DNA of 44,076 nucleotides. It comes from a virus. Position 1 is the first letter of the stretch. Each line of letters starts with the position of its first letter. The position numbers were made by a program, and so were the translations under genes. Shown piece after piece: positions 16,118 to 24,151 of this stretch. The stretch is taken from IMG/VR virus record IMGVR_UViG_3300046491_000454, positions 1 through 44,076 of that record. The stretch is one strand, 5' to 3'. The notes under the pieces are model-generated. The model was not told the DNA's origin, made no database searches, and saw only the letters and a list, made by a program, of their open reading frames with translations.

Positions 16118-16398
16118 ACGGAGTGCTCCAGGATCAGTACCGTGACGCCGGTGCCGTCCGGTTCAACCTGGGCGATCCGGTAGGTGATGTTGCCGACCAC
16201 CAGCGGCTTGCCCACCGGCGCGGACGGCACGGCGGCCGCGGGCAGCGTGAAGGCAGGCGCGGTCATCGACATGCCCATGCCACCGCCGGCCGCCACGTAG
16301 GCCAGGTCCAGGATGCCGCGCACGGCAACGCCGTCCAGCGTGCCATCTCTGGCAAACTCGGCGGTGTTGAAGAACGGGGCCAGGTCGTCACCGATCAT
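16114..16398 (-). CDS. Head-tail joining protein (FII-like)
   Basis: Encodes 94 residues. It starts MIGDDLAPFFNTAEFA and carries a small beta barrel region with GNITYRIAQVEPDGTGVT, the pattern of FII-like stopper or connector proteins of lambdoid phages (sometimes labelled ATP-binding sugar transporter-like). Its position just after the capsid genes and before the tail terminator supports a head-tail connector role. Confidence 0.7.
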   Translation of the reverse strand: MIGDDLAPFFNTAEFARDGTLDGVAVRGILDLAYVAAGGGMGMSMTAPAFTLPAAAVPSAPVGKPLVVGNITYRIAQVEPDGTGVTVLILEHSV

Positions 16399-16402
16399 AG
16401 GT

Positions 16403-16633
16403 TCATGCGTCCGGCTGGTCGGCGCTGTCCTGCTCGTTCTCGGCGCTGTCCTGCTCGTTCTCGGCGCTGTCCTGCTCGTTCTCGGCGCTGTCCTGCTCGT
16501 TCTCGGCGTCGACCGCCTCGGCCGCGCCGGCTTCGATCAGCTGCTGCGCGGCGCGCTCCGACACATCGCCGATGCTGCCCGGCTCGATCAGCTCGCCGTC
16601 ATGCTGGATCGGCTCGATAGTGCGAATTTTCAT
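16403..16633 (-). CDS. Small acidic phage protein with heptapeptide repeats
   Basis: Encodes 76 residues. The N-terminal 45 residues form a small domain (MKIRTIEPIQHDGELIEPGS, then VSERAAQQLIEAGAA) that looks like a short conserved phage domain often found beside capsid genes. The C terminus is four tandem copies of AENEQDS, a strongly acidic disordered tail. The repeat is exact at DNA level. It sits between major capsid and connector genes. Role unknown; an accessory of head completion is possible. Confidence 0.65.
   Translation of the reverse strand: MKIRTIEPIQHDGELIEPGSIGDVSERAAQQLIEAGAAEAVDAENEQDSAENEQDSAENEQDSAENEQDSADQPDA
16421..16504. repeat. Four tandem copies of a 21-bp unit
   Basis: The unit GGCGCTGTCCTGCTCGTTCT plus a final C is repeated four times without change, inside the gene at 16403-16633. 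It encodes the AENEQDS heptapeptide on the minus strand. Exact in-frame repeats suggest recent expansion by slippage, so copy number may vary between related prophages without breaking the frame. Confidence 0.95.
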
Positions 16634-16667
16634 GGGTTTCCTTTGCTGGGGAACAGGGCCGCGCCGC

Positions 16668-17609
16668 TTACGCGACCGCGTTGACGATCAGGTAGCCGGC
16701 ATCGACGCCGGCGATCACCGGGGCTACCTCGTCGGTCACCGGGAAGACCCAGCTCTTCTCGTTGCGCGCGTAGTAAGGTTCTTCGACGATCGGGTAGCCG
16801 CCCAGCTGGTAGGTGTAGCCGTACGACGGCTTGCCCTGTTCGGCCATGGTGCCGACCTCGGTGTAGGCGAGCACCACGTCCTTGCCCCACACGTCGGTGA
16901 AGTTGCCGGCGTCGTCGGCGTAGACGGCGTCGCCGACCAGGACCTTTTCGAGTCCGAACAGGGCCGCCAGCAGTTCCGGCGTGGCCACGTCGCGCCCGGT
17001 GTACTTGATGCGGTCGACGATCTTCGGGTGCTGCTTGAGGGCGGAGAACACCTTGGCGCCGATGATGGCGGTGTTCGGGCGCTTGCCGATCTTGGCGCGG
17101 ACCGCTTCCTTGCCCGCCTCAATCACGGCCACCGGGTCGCTGGTGCCGGAAAAGTCGCTCCACTGGGAGGTGCCGGACAAGGTGATCTTGTTGGCGGCGC
17201 CGTAGGAGGCGGCCAGGCGCGCCGTGTCGGCCATGGCCTTTTCCAGGCGCAGCGCGATGATGTTCTGCGTCTTGTTAATCGTCGTCATGCTCATGTCGAT
17301 GCCGGGAACCGCTGCAGCTTCCTGCATGGTTTCGATCGGCAGCAGGCCTTCCAGGCTGTGGCTTTCGAGGGCATACGGGTTGCCGAAGTGGCCGAAGGTC
17401 ACGCGCTTGGTGTTCTGCCCTGGCGAACGGCCGGTGGCGTACAGCATGAAGTCTTCCTTGCCGAAGGTGACGATTTTGCCGCCACGCGCGACCACCGGCA
17501 CTTTCGGGAACAGTGCGGCGCCGACGAATTCGGCGTTCTGGAAGCCTTGTGCGGCGGCGGTCAGCACCGGATCGATGATCCGTGCCTGGGAGTTGCTCAT
17601 CTGTGCCAT
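16668..17609 (-). CDS. Major capsid protein
   Basis: Encodes 313 residues. N-terminal MAQMSNSQARIIDPVLTAAA is followed by FVGAALFPKVPVVARGGK, and the C terminus has GKPSYGYTYQLGGYPIVEE and EKSWVFPVTDEVAPVI. This is the style of HK97-fold coat proteins that lack a long scaffolding arm. It follows a protease/scaffold gene and a DUF2190-type cement gene, the standard order of a head module, and is the only candidate coat protein in the window. Confidence 0.88.
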   Translation of the reverse strand: MAQMSNSQARIIDPVLTAAAQGFQNAEFVGAALFPKVPVVARGGKIVTFGKEDFMLYATGRSPGQNTKRVTFGHFGNPYALESHSLEGLLPIETMQEAAAVPGIDMSMTTINKTQNIIALRLEKAMADTARLAASYGAANKITLSGTSQWSDFSGTSDPVAVIEAGKEAVRAKIGKRPNTAIIGAKVFSALKQHPKIVDRIKYTGRDVATPELLAALFGLEKVLVGDAVYADDAGNFTDVWGKDVVLAYTEVGTMAEQGKPSYGYTYQLGGYPIVEEPYYARNEKSWVFPVTDEVAPVIAGVDAGYLIVNAVA

Positions 17610-17643
17610 GGTGGTTCCTTGAGGTGATGTTGTTAGGGGTCGA

Positions 17644-17982
17644 TCAGTTGGGGATCAGCAGGATCTCGACCATCTGACCGGCCGCCGCGGCGACGACCAG
17701 GGCGCGCGCCACGGCCACCCCTGCCGCCTTGGCGATCACGCGGCCCGAGGCGTCCAGCTCGAGCGCGGTATCGGCGGCGAAGGCAGCGCCGGCTTCCGCG
17801 ATGGTGGTGCCCAGGGCGCCGACCGATACCCGCTCACCGATCGCGGCCGAGGTGTCGGCAAAGCCCATGCAGCGGGCGCCGGCGGCCGGAATGGCGCCCA
17901 AGCCGGTGACTGCGCGGTTCTGAGTCAGGGCAGCAGTCGCCACCACGGACAGGGTCAAGAGTTTGATTGCGGCTGCTGCCAT
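17644..17982 (-). CDS. Capsid cement (DUF2190-like) protein
   Basis: Encodes 112 residues, rich in Ala, Gly and Val, with the segments GERVSVGALGTTIAEAGAAF and ALELDASGRVIAKAAGVAVA typical of DUF2190 decoration proteins. These bind at the three-fold positions of the capsid and stabilise it. The position between scaffold/protease and major capsid genes agrees. The N terminus is hydrophobic but does not look like a true signal peptide with a cleavage context for export. Confidence 0.8.
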   Translation of the reverse strand: MAAAAIKLLTLSVVATAALTQNRAVTGLGAIPAAGARCMGFADTSAAIGERVSVGALGTTIAEAGAAFAADTALELDASGRVIAKAAGVAVARALVVAAAAGQMVEILLIPN

Positions 17983-18018
17983 GACGTTTTCCTTGGAAAT
18001 GGGTGAGGGTTTGGGGGC

Positions 18019-18453
18019 TTATTTGCCGCCGACGGCCTTGTAGGCGGCCACGTAGGTGACGCCGGGGTTGGCCGCCATGTGCGCGGCCGCAGCCGCATGC
18101 AGCTCGGCGCGTGATTTCTCGCCGCCCGCCGCGGCGCCCTGCTCGACGGCCGGCGGCGCGGCCAGCTGCAGCGTGGCCGGCGCGTCGGCCGCCAACGCGG
18201 CGGCATGGCCGGCGCGCTTTTGCTTTTCGGCGGCCAGCACGGCCACCGCCGCATCGCCGGGCGAGGTTTTGCCGTCGAACTTGAGCGACAGGACCAGCGC
18301 TTCGTGGCCTGGGATCGACTGCGCCTCGACGCCCTGGATGCGTTCGCGTTCGGCCTTGACGGCCAGGTCGACGGCGGATTGGGTGGCACCGTTGGCGGCG
18401 GCCAGCTGGGCGGTCAGTTCGGCGACGCGCGCCGTCAATTGTTCAATGGTCAT
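18019..18453 (-). CDS. Internal-start scaffold protein (Nu3-like)
   Basis: Within the protease gene, an in-frame ATG at 18453 is preceded by AAGG at 18461-18464, seven bases away, a good ribosome binding site. Translation from it would give a 144-residue protein comprising just the helical scaffold domain. Lambda and relatives produce scaffold this way. This is an inference from the site and the domain boundary; no separate promoter is seen. Confidence 0.5.
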   Translation of the reverse strand: MTIEQLTARVAELTAQLAAANGATQSAVDLAVKAERERIQGVEAQSIPGHEALVLSLKFDGKTSPGDAAVAVLAAEKQKRAGHAAALAADAPATLQLAAPPAVEQGAAAGGEKSRAELHAAAAAHMAANPGVTYVAAYKAVGGK

Positions 18454-18993
18454 TGCGGAACCTTGTGTGGTGGGAGAGGAGTCGGATGGGGCGCTGAAGA
18501 ACTGGGCGTCGGTGTTGGCATCGGCGCCCAGCGCGACGATCGATACTTCGCGCACGTAACCGTTCTGCAGGACGGCGACCGGGCCGGTGACGACCTTGCC
18601 GTTCACCGTCAACGACGAACCGGAGGAGACCCACAGTTCGTTGTATTCGTACAGGCCGACGGACATCTGGTAGGGCGCGCCGCGCTGGGCGCGCTGGGCG
18701 ATCTGCTCGCCGCCCGATCCCGCGATGTCTGAAAACAGTTTGCCGCCCACCGTCAGGCTGGCCCCATCGTTGCCGATCTGGTCGACCACGCCGATGATTT
18801 CGGCGCGGTTATGGTTCGCCAGCAGCGGCATGGTGGCGTCGAAGCGGGTGGTGGCCAGGTCGATGATCACGCCGTGACTGGCGGCCAGGCCACCCGAATA
18901 CGCGACGCCGGAGAACTGGGCCGGCAGCGCCGCATCGGCCGCCGCGGCCAGCTGCAGCGGGGCGGTGAGCGTGATGTGCGATGGATTTTTCAT
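18019..18993 (-). CDS. Prohead protease fused to scaffold domain
   Basis: Encodes 324 residues. The N-terminal 170 residues look like an HK97-type (S78) prohead protease: histidine in MPLLANHNRAEIIGVVDQIG, a serine candidate in GAPYQMSVGLYEYNE, and VREVSIVALGADANTDAQFF. The C-terminal 145 residues are a helical, Ala/Glu-rich scaffold (MTIEQLTARVAELTAQLAA onward). The arrangement recalls the lambda C/Nu3 gene, where scaffold is also made from an internal start. The gene begins after the appendage-like module that separates it from the portal. Confidence 0.82.
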   Translation of the reverse strand: MKNPSHITLTAPLQLAAAADAALPAQFSGVAYSGGLAASHGVIIDLATTRFDATMPLLANHNRAEIIGVVDQIGNDGASLTVGGKLFSDIAGSGGEQIAQRAQRGAPYQMSVGLYEYNELWVSSGSSLTVNGKVVTGPVAVLQNGYVREVSIVALGADANTDAQFFSAPSDSSPTTQGSAMTIEQLTARVAELTAQLAAANGATQSAVDLAVKAERERIQGVEAQSIPGHEALVLSLKFDGKTSPGDAAVAVLAAEKQKRAGHAAALAADAPATLQLAAPPAVEQGAAAGGEKSRAELHAAAAAHMAANPGVTYVAAYKAVGGK

Positions 18994-19127
18994 GCCCCAA
19001 GTCTAGCGAGCTCATCCATATCAAAATAGGGCAAATCGAGACGACTTTTTCCGCGCAGCACGTTGCACCTGCGCGTAAAAAAAGCCCGCGCGCGGCGGGC
19101 CAGTGCAAGGGTGCGCAGCCGCAGCGG

Positions 19128-19457
19128 CTACTTGATCTTCAGGTACACCGTGCGCACGATGGTGCGCCCGCCTGCCGTGACGATCGTGCAGGTGAGCGGC
19201 ACGGTCGTCCCGGCGACGCCGCCCGCAACCCATGCCACCACAATCGTGGGCGAGCCTGACTCTCCCGGCGATGGATCGACCACCGCACCTGGTGCCGTGA
19301 ACGAGACCGGCACCGGCACCGATGCAGACACGGGCGCGATGGCGTCGCCCAGGGCGGCGAGGTGGGCCGTGAAGTCGAACGGGTAGTCGAGGCGTTCGCC
19401 GGCCAGCTTGTCGATGTTGTGGTGGCCGTAGATGTCGGTGGTGTAGGTTTCAGTCAT
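19128..19457 (-). CDS. Phage structural protein, Ig-like fold suspected
   Basis: Encodes 109 residues from the ATG at 19457. The segment LDYPFDFTAHLAALGDAIAP leads into alternating strands (TIVVAWVAGGVAGTTVPLTC; GGRTIVRTVYLKI), a compact beta-sandwich pattern. It is the last gene of a module inserted between portal and protease genes. Small Ig-like proteins of this kind often decorate virions or support fibres. I cannot assign a specific role. Confidence 0.6.
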   Translation of the reverse strand: MTETYTTDIYGHHNIDKLAGERLDYPFDFTAHLAALGDAIAPVSASVPVPVSFTAPGAVVDPSPGESGSPTIVVAWVAGGVAGTTVPLTCTIVTAGGRTIVRTVYLKIK

Positions 19458-19464
19458 GCTGGGC

Positions 19465-20055
19465 TCAAGGGGTGAAACATCGGTTTTGCGGTGGCACCGC
19501 GAGCAGGCGCGATTGCGGCGCGACGACGAAGGTGCGCTGCGCCGACAAGCGCACCGCAACCGAAGTCGAGAGCGCAGCGCTGCCGGCGGTTGGCGTCGTT
19601 CCCGACACGGTCCACGGCGAGCCGGTGCTGAGCGTTGCCGCGCCGCTGGACGTGGTTGCGCCGCTGGCGGCGAGCGGCACGCCGGTGGACAGAGTCACAC
19701 CACCGGCGGTCGATGTGGCGCCGGATGCGCTCAGCGGCACTCCCGTGTTGAGCGATGCAGCACCGGACATGGGGGCACTAGCCGACGCGGCGAGCGCGAC
19801 GCCGGTAATGAGCGCGGCCGCCGCCTCACTGCCGGTCGATGCGCCGCCGGACAATGCAACGCCGGTCGTCAGGCTGGCAGCAGCGACCGCCAGTGAGGCG
19901 GCGGCACCCCCCAACGTAATGCTGGTCGACAGTGATCCGGTCGCAACGCTGTTCGTTTGCGCACCGCCCGACAGAGACGCCCCGGTCGCCGGGGCGATCG
20001 CCGTCGTCGCGGTGCCAAACGAGGTCCGCCCGAACGACGATAAGCCGTAGCTCAC
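19465..20055 (-). CDS. Low-complexity repeat structural protein
   Basis: Encodes 196 residues made mostly of Ala, Ser, Thr and Gly. It contains degenerate repeats of about 15 residues with the core L-x-T-G-V-x-L-x-A-S-A (ASLTTGVALSGGAS; ALITGVALAASASA; ASLNTGVPLSASGAT; TLSTGVPLAASGAT). The C terminus (QRTFVVAPQSRLLAVPPQNR) has the R-x-V-x-P-x-x-R motif pairs found in phage structural proteins near the capsid. It starts MSYGLSSFGRTSFGTA. The repeats may form a beta-stacked fibrous stalk. Function inferred from position in the appendage-like module. Confidence 0.6.
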   Translation of the reverse strand: MSYGLSSFGRTSFGTATTAIAPATGASLSGGAQTNSVATGSLSTSITLGGAAASLAVAAASLTTGVALSGGASTGSEAAAALITGVALAASASAPMSGAASLNTGVPLSASGATSTAGGVTLSTGVPLAASGATTSSGAATLSTGSPWTVSGTTPTAGSAALSTSVAVRLSAQRTFVVAPQSRLLAVPPQNRCFTP

Positions 20056-20544
20056 TTAACCCGCCGGCCAGCCGTGGCTGTAGTCGTATTGCGCCGGATT
20101 GGCCGATGCCAGCATGGCCTGGCGGTGCCCTTCGGCCGCGGCGAAGATCGCCTGGTCGCTGGCTGCCGTCGCGCTGAAAATCTGCTGCGCCAAAACCGGC
20201 GTCATCGTCACGAAATCGCCATCCAGCGTTTTCCACTGGAGCCCGGACGGAATGTTCGCGCCCATCATCACCAGCCCGATCTGCTGGATCCGCGACTTGT
20301 CGTCCGAATGGAAATGGTGGCTGCCCACCAAGATGCCCAGCACTTGGCGGCGATCACGCTCGGTCTTGATGTCTTCCCACCTGGCTGCCTGCGCTTCCGG
20401 CAACGGATCGTAGGCGTCGATGATCGCCTGCACCACTGCATCATCGGACGACGTCCAGACGCCGTTTTCATCGCGCAGCCAGTGGCCCGCCGCCCGGACC
20501 GCCGCATGCAGGCCGACGCCCTTTTCGATGTAATTGATCGTCAT
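20056..20544 (-). CDS. DUF4376-like phage protein
   Basis: Encodes 162 residues from the ATG at 20544, overlapping the upstream stop (ATGA). The C-terminal 110 residues match the DUF4376 style: ARWEDIKTERDRRQVLGILV, HHFHSDDKSRIQQIGLVMMG, WKTLDGDFVTMTPVLAQQIF. Proteins with this domain occur next to tail fibre genes and are often labelled fibre assembly or tail proteins. The N terminus (YIEKGVGLHAAVRAAGHWLR) is short. It supports the reading that 19128-22488 is an appendage module. Confidence 0.72.
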   Translation of the reverse strand: MTINYIEKGVGLHAAVRAAGHWLRDENGVWTSSDDAVVQAIIDAYDPLPEAQAARWEDIKTERDRRQVLGILVGSHHFHSDDKSRIQQIGLVMMGANIPSGLQWKTLDGDFVTMTPVLAQQIFSATAASDQAIFAAAEGHRQAMLASANPAQYDYSHGWPAG

Positions 20545-21482
20545 GCAACCACCTTCAAACCCAGCCATGCGCAGCCGTTGGTGCCGGTCGGCGTGCCCAT
20601 CGAGCCACCGGTCAGGTTCGGCACGGCAGGCAGGCCAGCGGCGTAGCTGCCTGCCTTCCACAGCGTGTCGGTGAAGCCGTACCCATTGACGCGGTTATAC
20701 AGCGTGTGGGCCTGCCCCATCGGGGCGCCGCGCATGGTGAATGCCGCATCCGAAATGAAGCCGAGCACCAGCCATCCCGCCGGGATCCAGATGCCACCGG
20801 CTGGGATCCAGGTGCCGCTGGCGGTGTCGGTCTTGGCCCCGGTGCCGGACAAGGTCACATTGTTCAGCGTGAGGATCTTGTTGCCCGGCAGGCCGCTGCT
20901 GTTGACGTCGTACACGGCGCGCTTCAGGTTGCCGGTGCCCGACATCAGGTCGATCTGCGACCCCACCAGCAGGCCCGGGACTTCGTTGTAGTAGCAGGCG
21001 TAGTACTCGCGGTCGGCGGAAAAGCTGACTGCCTGACCGTTGTTATTGGGGATGAGATGGCGCGAGAACGGGTAGTTGTCCCATACGCCATCACCGGCGA
21101 TAAGCGTCTGCCGCCCAGGCTGCGCCATCGGCGCACTCTCCGCCAGCGGCGCGATGCGAATGACGACATCGCCCGCAGTCGGTGACGATCCGAATTGCAA
21201 CGGCGCGACCGCCCCGGTCGATGCGTCCTTGAACGTCGTGCCGTCCCAGGTGATCTGTGGTCGCGAGCGGGTCAGCACGTTGGCCGAAATGACGCCGATG
21301 CCCGATTCCGCCTTGCCGGTCGATGCCTGCTGGATCACGTAGCGCACCGTCGTCGCTTGCGTCCCCAGCGCGTTCGACAAGCGCGGCGAAAGGCTGATGG
21401 CGGTAGTCGTGACTGCACCGTCGCCCGAGGTGCCGGCGATGCTGGTCGTCGTTTCCTGGACGAAGTTGGCGGCGCGCGTCAT
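20541..21482 (-). CDS. Putative appendage / fibre protein
   Basis: Encodes 313 residues from the ATG at 21482, with AAGGAA upstream, overlapping the cupin gene stop. The sequence is rich in Gly, Ser, Thr and Asn with long beta-type stretches (TWIPAGGIWIPAGWLVLGFI; NRVNGYGFTDTLWKAGSYAA) and ends NGCAWLGLKVVA. No catalytic motif is seen. Composition and neighbours (DUF4376 protein, another fibre-like gene upstream) suggest a virion surface protein. Confidence 0.6.
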   Translation of the reverse strand: MTRAANFVQETTTSIAGTSGDGAVTTTAISLSPRLSNALGTQATTVRYVIQQASTGKAESGIGVISANVLTRSRPQITWDGTTFKDASTGAVAPLQFGSSPTAGDVVIRIAPLAESAPMAQPGRQTLIAGDGVWDNYPFSRHLIPNNNGQAVSFSADREYYACYYNEVPGLLVGSQIDLMSGTGNLKRAVYDVNSSGLPGNKILTLNNVTLSGTGAKTDTASGTWIPAGGIWIPAGWLVLGFISDAAFTMRGAPMGQAHTLYNRVNGYGFTDTLWKAGSYAAGLPAVPNLTGGSMGTPTGTNGCAWLGLKVVA

Positions 21483-21847
21483 GCTGCAGGTTCCTTGTCG
21501 GTCAATCGCTCCAACCATTCAATCGGAATGCCGTCGCCCGCCTGGTCGGGATGGATGTCGGCGTGTTCGTGCACGCAGCGCAGCACCGTATCGAGCGCAA
21601 GCGGCCACACGCCGTGCTGCTTGTGCGCTTCGACCAGATAGCTGTCGCCGGGGCCCACGATGCTTCCCACGCCGTCGATCTCGACCCGTGCGCGGCCGGC
21701 GTCGCAGTGCATGGTGTGATCGAACGCGTGTGCGTGCAGGCGCGTATGGCAGCCGGGCTGGTCGAAGGTCATGGTCACGACGACCGCCCCCGGTGCGACG
21801 TGGATCCGGGTCAGCGGCCCGTCAGACTGCGCGCGATACTCCATCAT
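21479..21847 (-). CDS. Cupin-domain protein
   Basis: Encodes 122 residues from the ATG at 21847 (a second ATG follows at 21844). It has a clear cupin core: GCHTRLHAHAFDHTMHC provides the histidine cluster, GRARVEIDGVGSIVGPGDSY the glycine-rich turn, and VEAHKQHGVWPLA the second histidine motif. Cupins bind a metal ion and act as enzymes or binding proteins; several phages carry one among tail genes, where the role is mostly unclear. It sits inside the late operon between two fibre-like genes, so a structural or sugar-modifying role is an inference. Confidence 0.75.
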   Translation of the reverse strand: MMEYRAQSDGPLTRIHVAPGAVVVTMTFDQPGCHTRLHAHAFDHTMHCDAGRARVEIDGVGSIVGPGDSYLVEAHKQHGVWPLALDTVLRCVHEHADIHPDQAGDGIPIEWLERLTDKEPAA

Positions 21848-21849
21848 CG

Positions 21850-22488
21850 CTAAGCCCCGACGGTGTCGACCCAGGCGCCGGCCGCGATGCTCGGTGCCGG
21901 GTCGCCGTTGTTGACGCTCTTGGGCGTGCCGACCGACCACTGCCATGCGTTGCCGGCTGCTGCTGCGTCGTACACTGCGATGCCGACGATGGCGCCGCCG
22001 GCCGGATGCCACTGGCCGGTCGGGACCGGGAAGGTGATCACGCCGTTGTTCGAAGTGGCGCCGCTGGTGCCGGTGGAGGCGGTGGTGCTGCCCGCGCCCT
22101 GGGTACCCGAGAAGTTCGCCAGCGAGGCGGCGACGCCGACGCGCGCATAGGCGACTCCGGCTACTTCGGTGAACGAGCCGGCGTCGAGCGCGGCGCTCTG
22201 CTCGGTGAAGACGGCCGTGCCATCGGTGATGGCTTCGCCGCGCGCGCCGAGGTAGGTGCCGGGCAGCGCGGCCGCGCTGTTGCCGGCCGTCGTGCACTTG
22301 TAGAACAGGTAGGTGCTGCCGATCTTGACGACGGCGGTATCGTTCAGCGCATAGGTGGTCGAGTTGACACGCTCGCCCTTGCTGGCAGTGAACAGCGCGT
22401 AATACAGCGTCGCCGGGGCGCCGAGCGCCTGACCGCGCCACAGCGCATCTTTGATTTTGTTCTGTGCGTAATCGGTTAAGCCTGACAT
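21850..22488 (-). CDS. Fibre-like phage structural protein
   Basis: Encodes 212 residues starting MSGLTDYAQNKIKDALWRGQ, a pattern of small phage fibre or baseplate-tip proteins (LYYALFTASKGE, then GSFTEVAGVAYARVGVAASL and GQWHPAGGAIVGIAVYDAAA). The sequence is beta-rich with many Ser and Thr. It directly follows the portal gene and opens the inserted appendage-like module. Start chosen because longer forms have a low-quality basic extension. Confidence 0.68.
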   Translation of the reverse strand: MSGLTDYAQNKIKDALWRGQALGAPATLYYALFTASKGERVNSTTYALNDTAVVKIGSTYLFYKCTTAGNSAAALPGTYLGARGEAITDGTAVFTEQSAALDAGSFTEVAGVAYARVGVAASLANFSGTQGAGSTTASTGTSGATSNNGVITFPVPTGQWHPAGGAIVGIAVYDAAAAGNAWQWSVGTPKSVNNGDPAPSIAAGAWVDTVGA

Positions 22489-22550
22489 GGGTTTCTTCTT
22501 CCGTTGTTTAATATTCCGCTGCACTTGGGCGCTCGCGCGCACCGTGATGC

Positions 22551-24140
22551 CTACTCAGCGGGCGTTGGCGCCGGCTGCGGCGTAACCGGCGTCCCGGCTG
22601 GCGGGAAGTAAATGCCGGCCGCCTTTTCGGCATTGATCTCGCGTACCCGCTGTTCGTGCTTCGCTTGCCAGTCGATGCCGTCGTGCAGAATGCTCTCCGC
22701 CTGCTTGGTGCTGATACCCAGGTCGACCCGTTTCTGCGCCGCGTCGACTTCTTTCGATGGATCGATGCTGCCGGGTCCGTCGCCAGTCCAGATCGCACCA
22801 CACCATGCGGCGCGCACCAGCTCATCGGCGAAGAATCCTGGCGCGTCGATGCGGCCTTCGGCCACTTCGTCGGTCAACCACAGCTCGAATACGGGCTGGC
22901 ACAGGTAGGTGGCGAGCATGTCACGGCGGCTGCGAAAGCCCTTCCAGGCCATCAGCAGTGCTGCCCTGGCCGCGGAATACGACGATTGGAAGTGCATGGT
23001 GAGCACCTCGAACGGCATTTCCAGCGCCATCCCGATCGAGCGCACCATGGCGCTCCAGAACGGATCGAATTCGGGGTTGGGTCGGCCTGGCGTCGGACTG
23101 GTGATGCTTTCGCCTGGCAGGAGATTGATCGATTGGCCCGATTCGATTTCGCCAGACCAGCTGGCCGCCTTCTCCACCATCGCACCCTTGGCGTCGTCGT
23201 CGTACAAGGTGTCGAATGCGTCCGGGTCCATCGTGACGAACGTGGCATTCAGTCCGGAGACGACGGCCGCATGCAGCTCGGCGTCGGTCCAGCGGCCCAG
23301 CTGCTTGAGCGGTTCGATGATGGGGGCGATCCACGGCACGCCACGCACCTGGCCGGGGCGCAGCGGCTTGAACAGGTGCAGGACGTTGCGCCGGCCGGTC
23401 TTTTCACCGCGCACAGGGACCCGGTCCCATTCGTTGGCTCCCGCCAGATAGTCGCCGGGGTGCCGGCGCGCGACATGGACGGCCAGCGCCTCACCAGTGG
23501 CCCGGTCGACCTCGATGCCGGCCGTGATGTCGAGCGTGTCCATGCCGTTTCGCGGGTTGCAGACGCGGTCGGCCTCGACCAATTGAAGCGCGAGTTTCGG
23601 CATCGCGCCAGGTCGCTTGACGCGCGGCGTGAGGGCGAACGTATCGCCACTCTCGAGCATCGAGCGGAACGCCAAGTCCTGAATTCCGTAGAAATTGAGC
23701 CGGCGCCCAACGTCGCAATCGACCGATTCGGCCCAGATCTTGAAGCGCCGCTGGGTGTTGTCCTGCCATTGCTCGGCCTGGTCATCCGCCAGGCCGAGAA
23801 ATTCCGCGTCAATCGCGGGGGTATAGGTGAGTCCGGTGCCGACCACGTGCGACACGGACGTGTTGACGGCACCCAGGGCGACCGGTGTGTTGCGCAGCTG
23901 GTCGCGCGAGCGCGCGCGCAGGGTGGGAAGATCCGGGATCTGGTCGGCGTTGGCGCTGCCAGAGCGTGGCAGGTAGCGCCCCAGGGCGGCGCGGTCGATG
24001 CGCGCCCCGGCATAACCAGAACCCCCGCCGACAGCCGATAGTGCCAACGCAGCGCGCGCCTCTTGGCGCGCGACAGCATGGATCGGCGCGGCCCAGGCAA
24101 TGGCGCGGTCGATCAGCGTGGGGATCGCGATTTTCTTCAT
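22551..24140 (-). CDS. Portal protein, lambda family
   Basis: Encodes 529 residues from the ATG at 24140. Recognisable lambda-portal features include RDQLRNTPVALGAVNTSVSH near the N terminus, GVPWIAPIIEPLKQLGRWTD in the middle, and SSYSAARAALLMAWKGFRSR with the following FELWLTDEVAEGRI. Portals form the dodecameric DNA gate at one capsid vertex. It follows the gpW-like connector and terminase genes as usual. The upstream in-frame extension lacks protein-like composition and overlaps the gpW-like gene. Confidence 0.92.
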   Translation of the reverse strand: MKKIAIPTLIDRAIAWAAPIHAVARQEARAALALSAVGGGSGYAGARIDRAALGRYLPRSGSANADQIPDLPTLRARSRDQLRNTPVALGAVNTSVSHVVGTGLTYTPAIDAEFLGLADDQAEQWQDNTQRRFKIWAESVDCDVGRRLNFYGIQDLAFRSMLESGDTFALTPRVKRPGAMPKLALQLVEADRVCNPRNGMDTLDITAGIEVDRATGEALAVHVARRHPGDYLAGANEWDRVPVRGEKTGRRNVLHLFKPLRPGQVRGVPWIAPIIEPLKQLGRWTDAELHAAVVSGLNATFVTMDPDAFDTLYDDDAKGAMVEKAASWSGEIESGQSINLLPGESITSPTPGRPNPEFDPFWSAMVRSIGMALEMPFEVLTMHFQSSYSAARAALLMAWKGFRSRRDMLATYLCQPVFELWLTDEVAEGRIDAPGFFADELVRAAWCGAIWTGDGPGSIDPSKEVDAAQKRVDLGISTKQAESILHDGIDWQAKHEQRVREINAEKAAGIYFPPAGTPVTPQPAPTPAE

Positions 24141-24151
24141 GGTGGTTCCGT

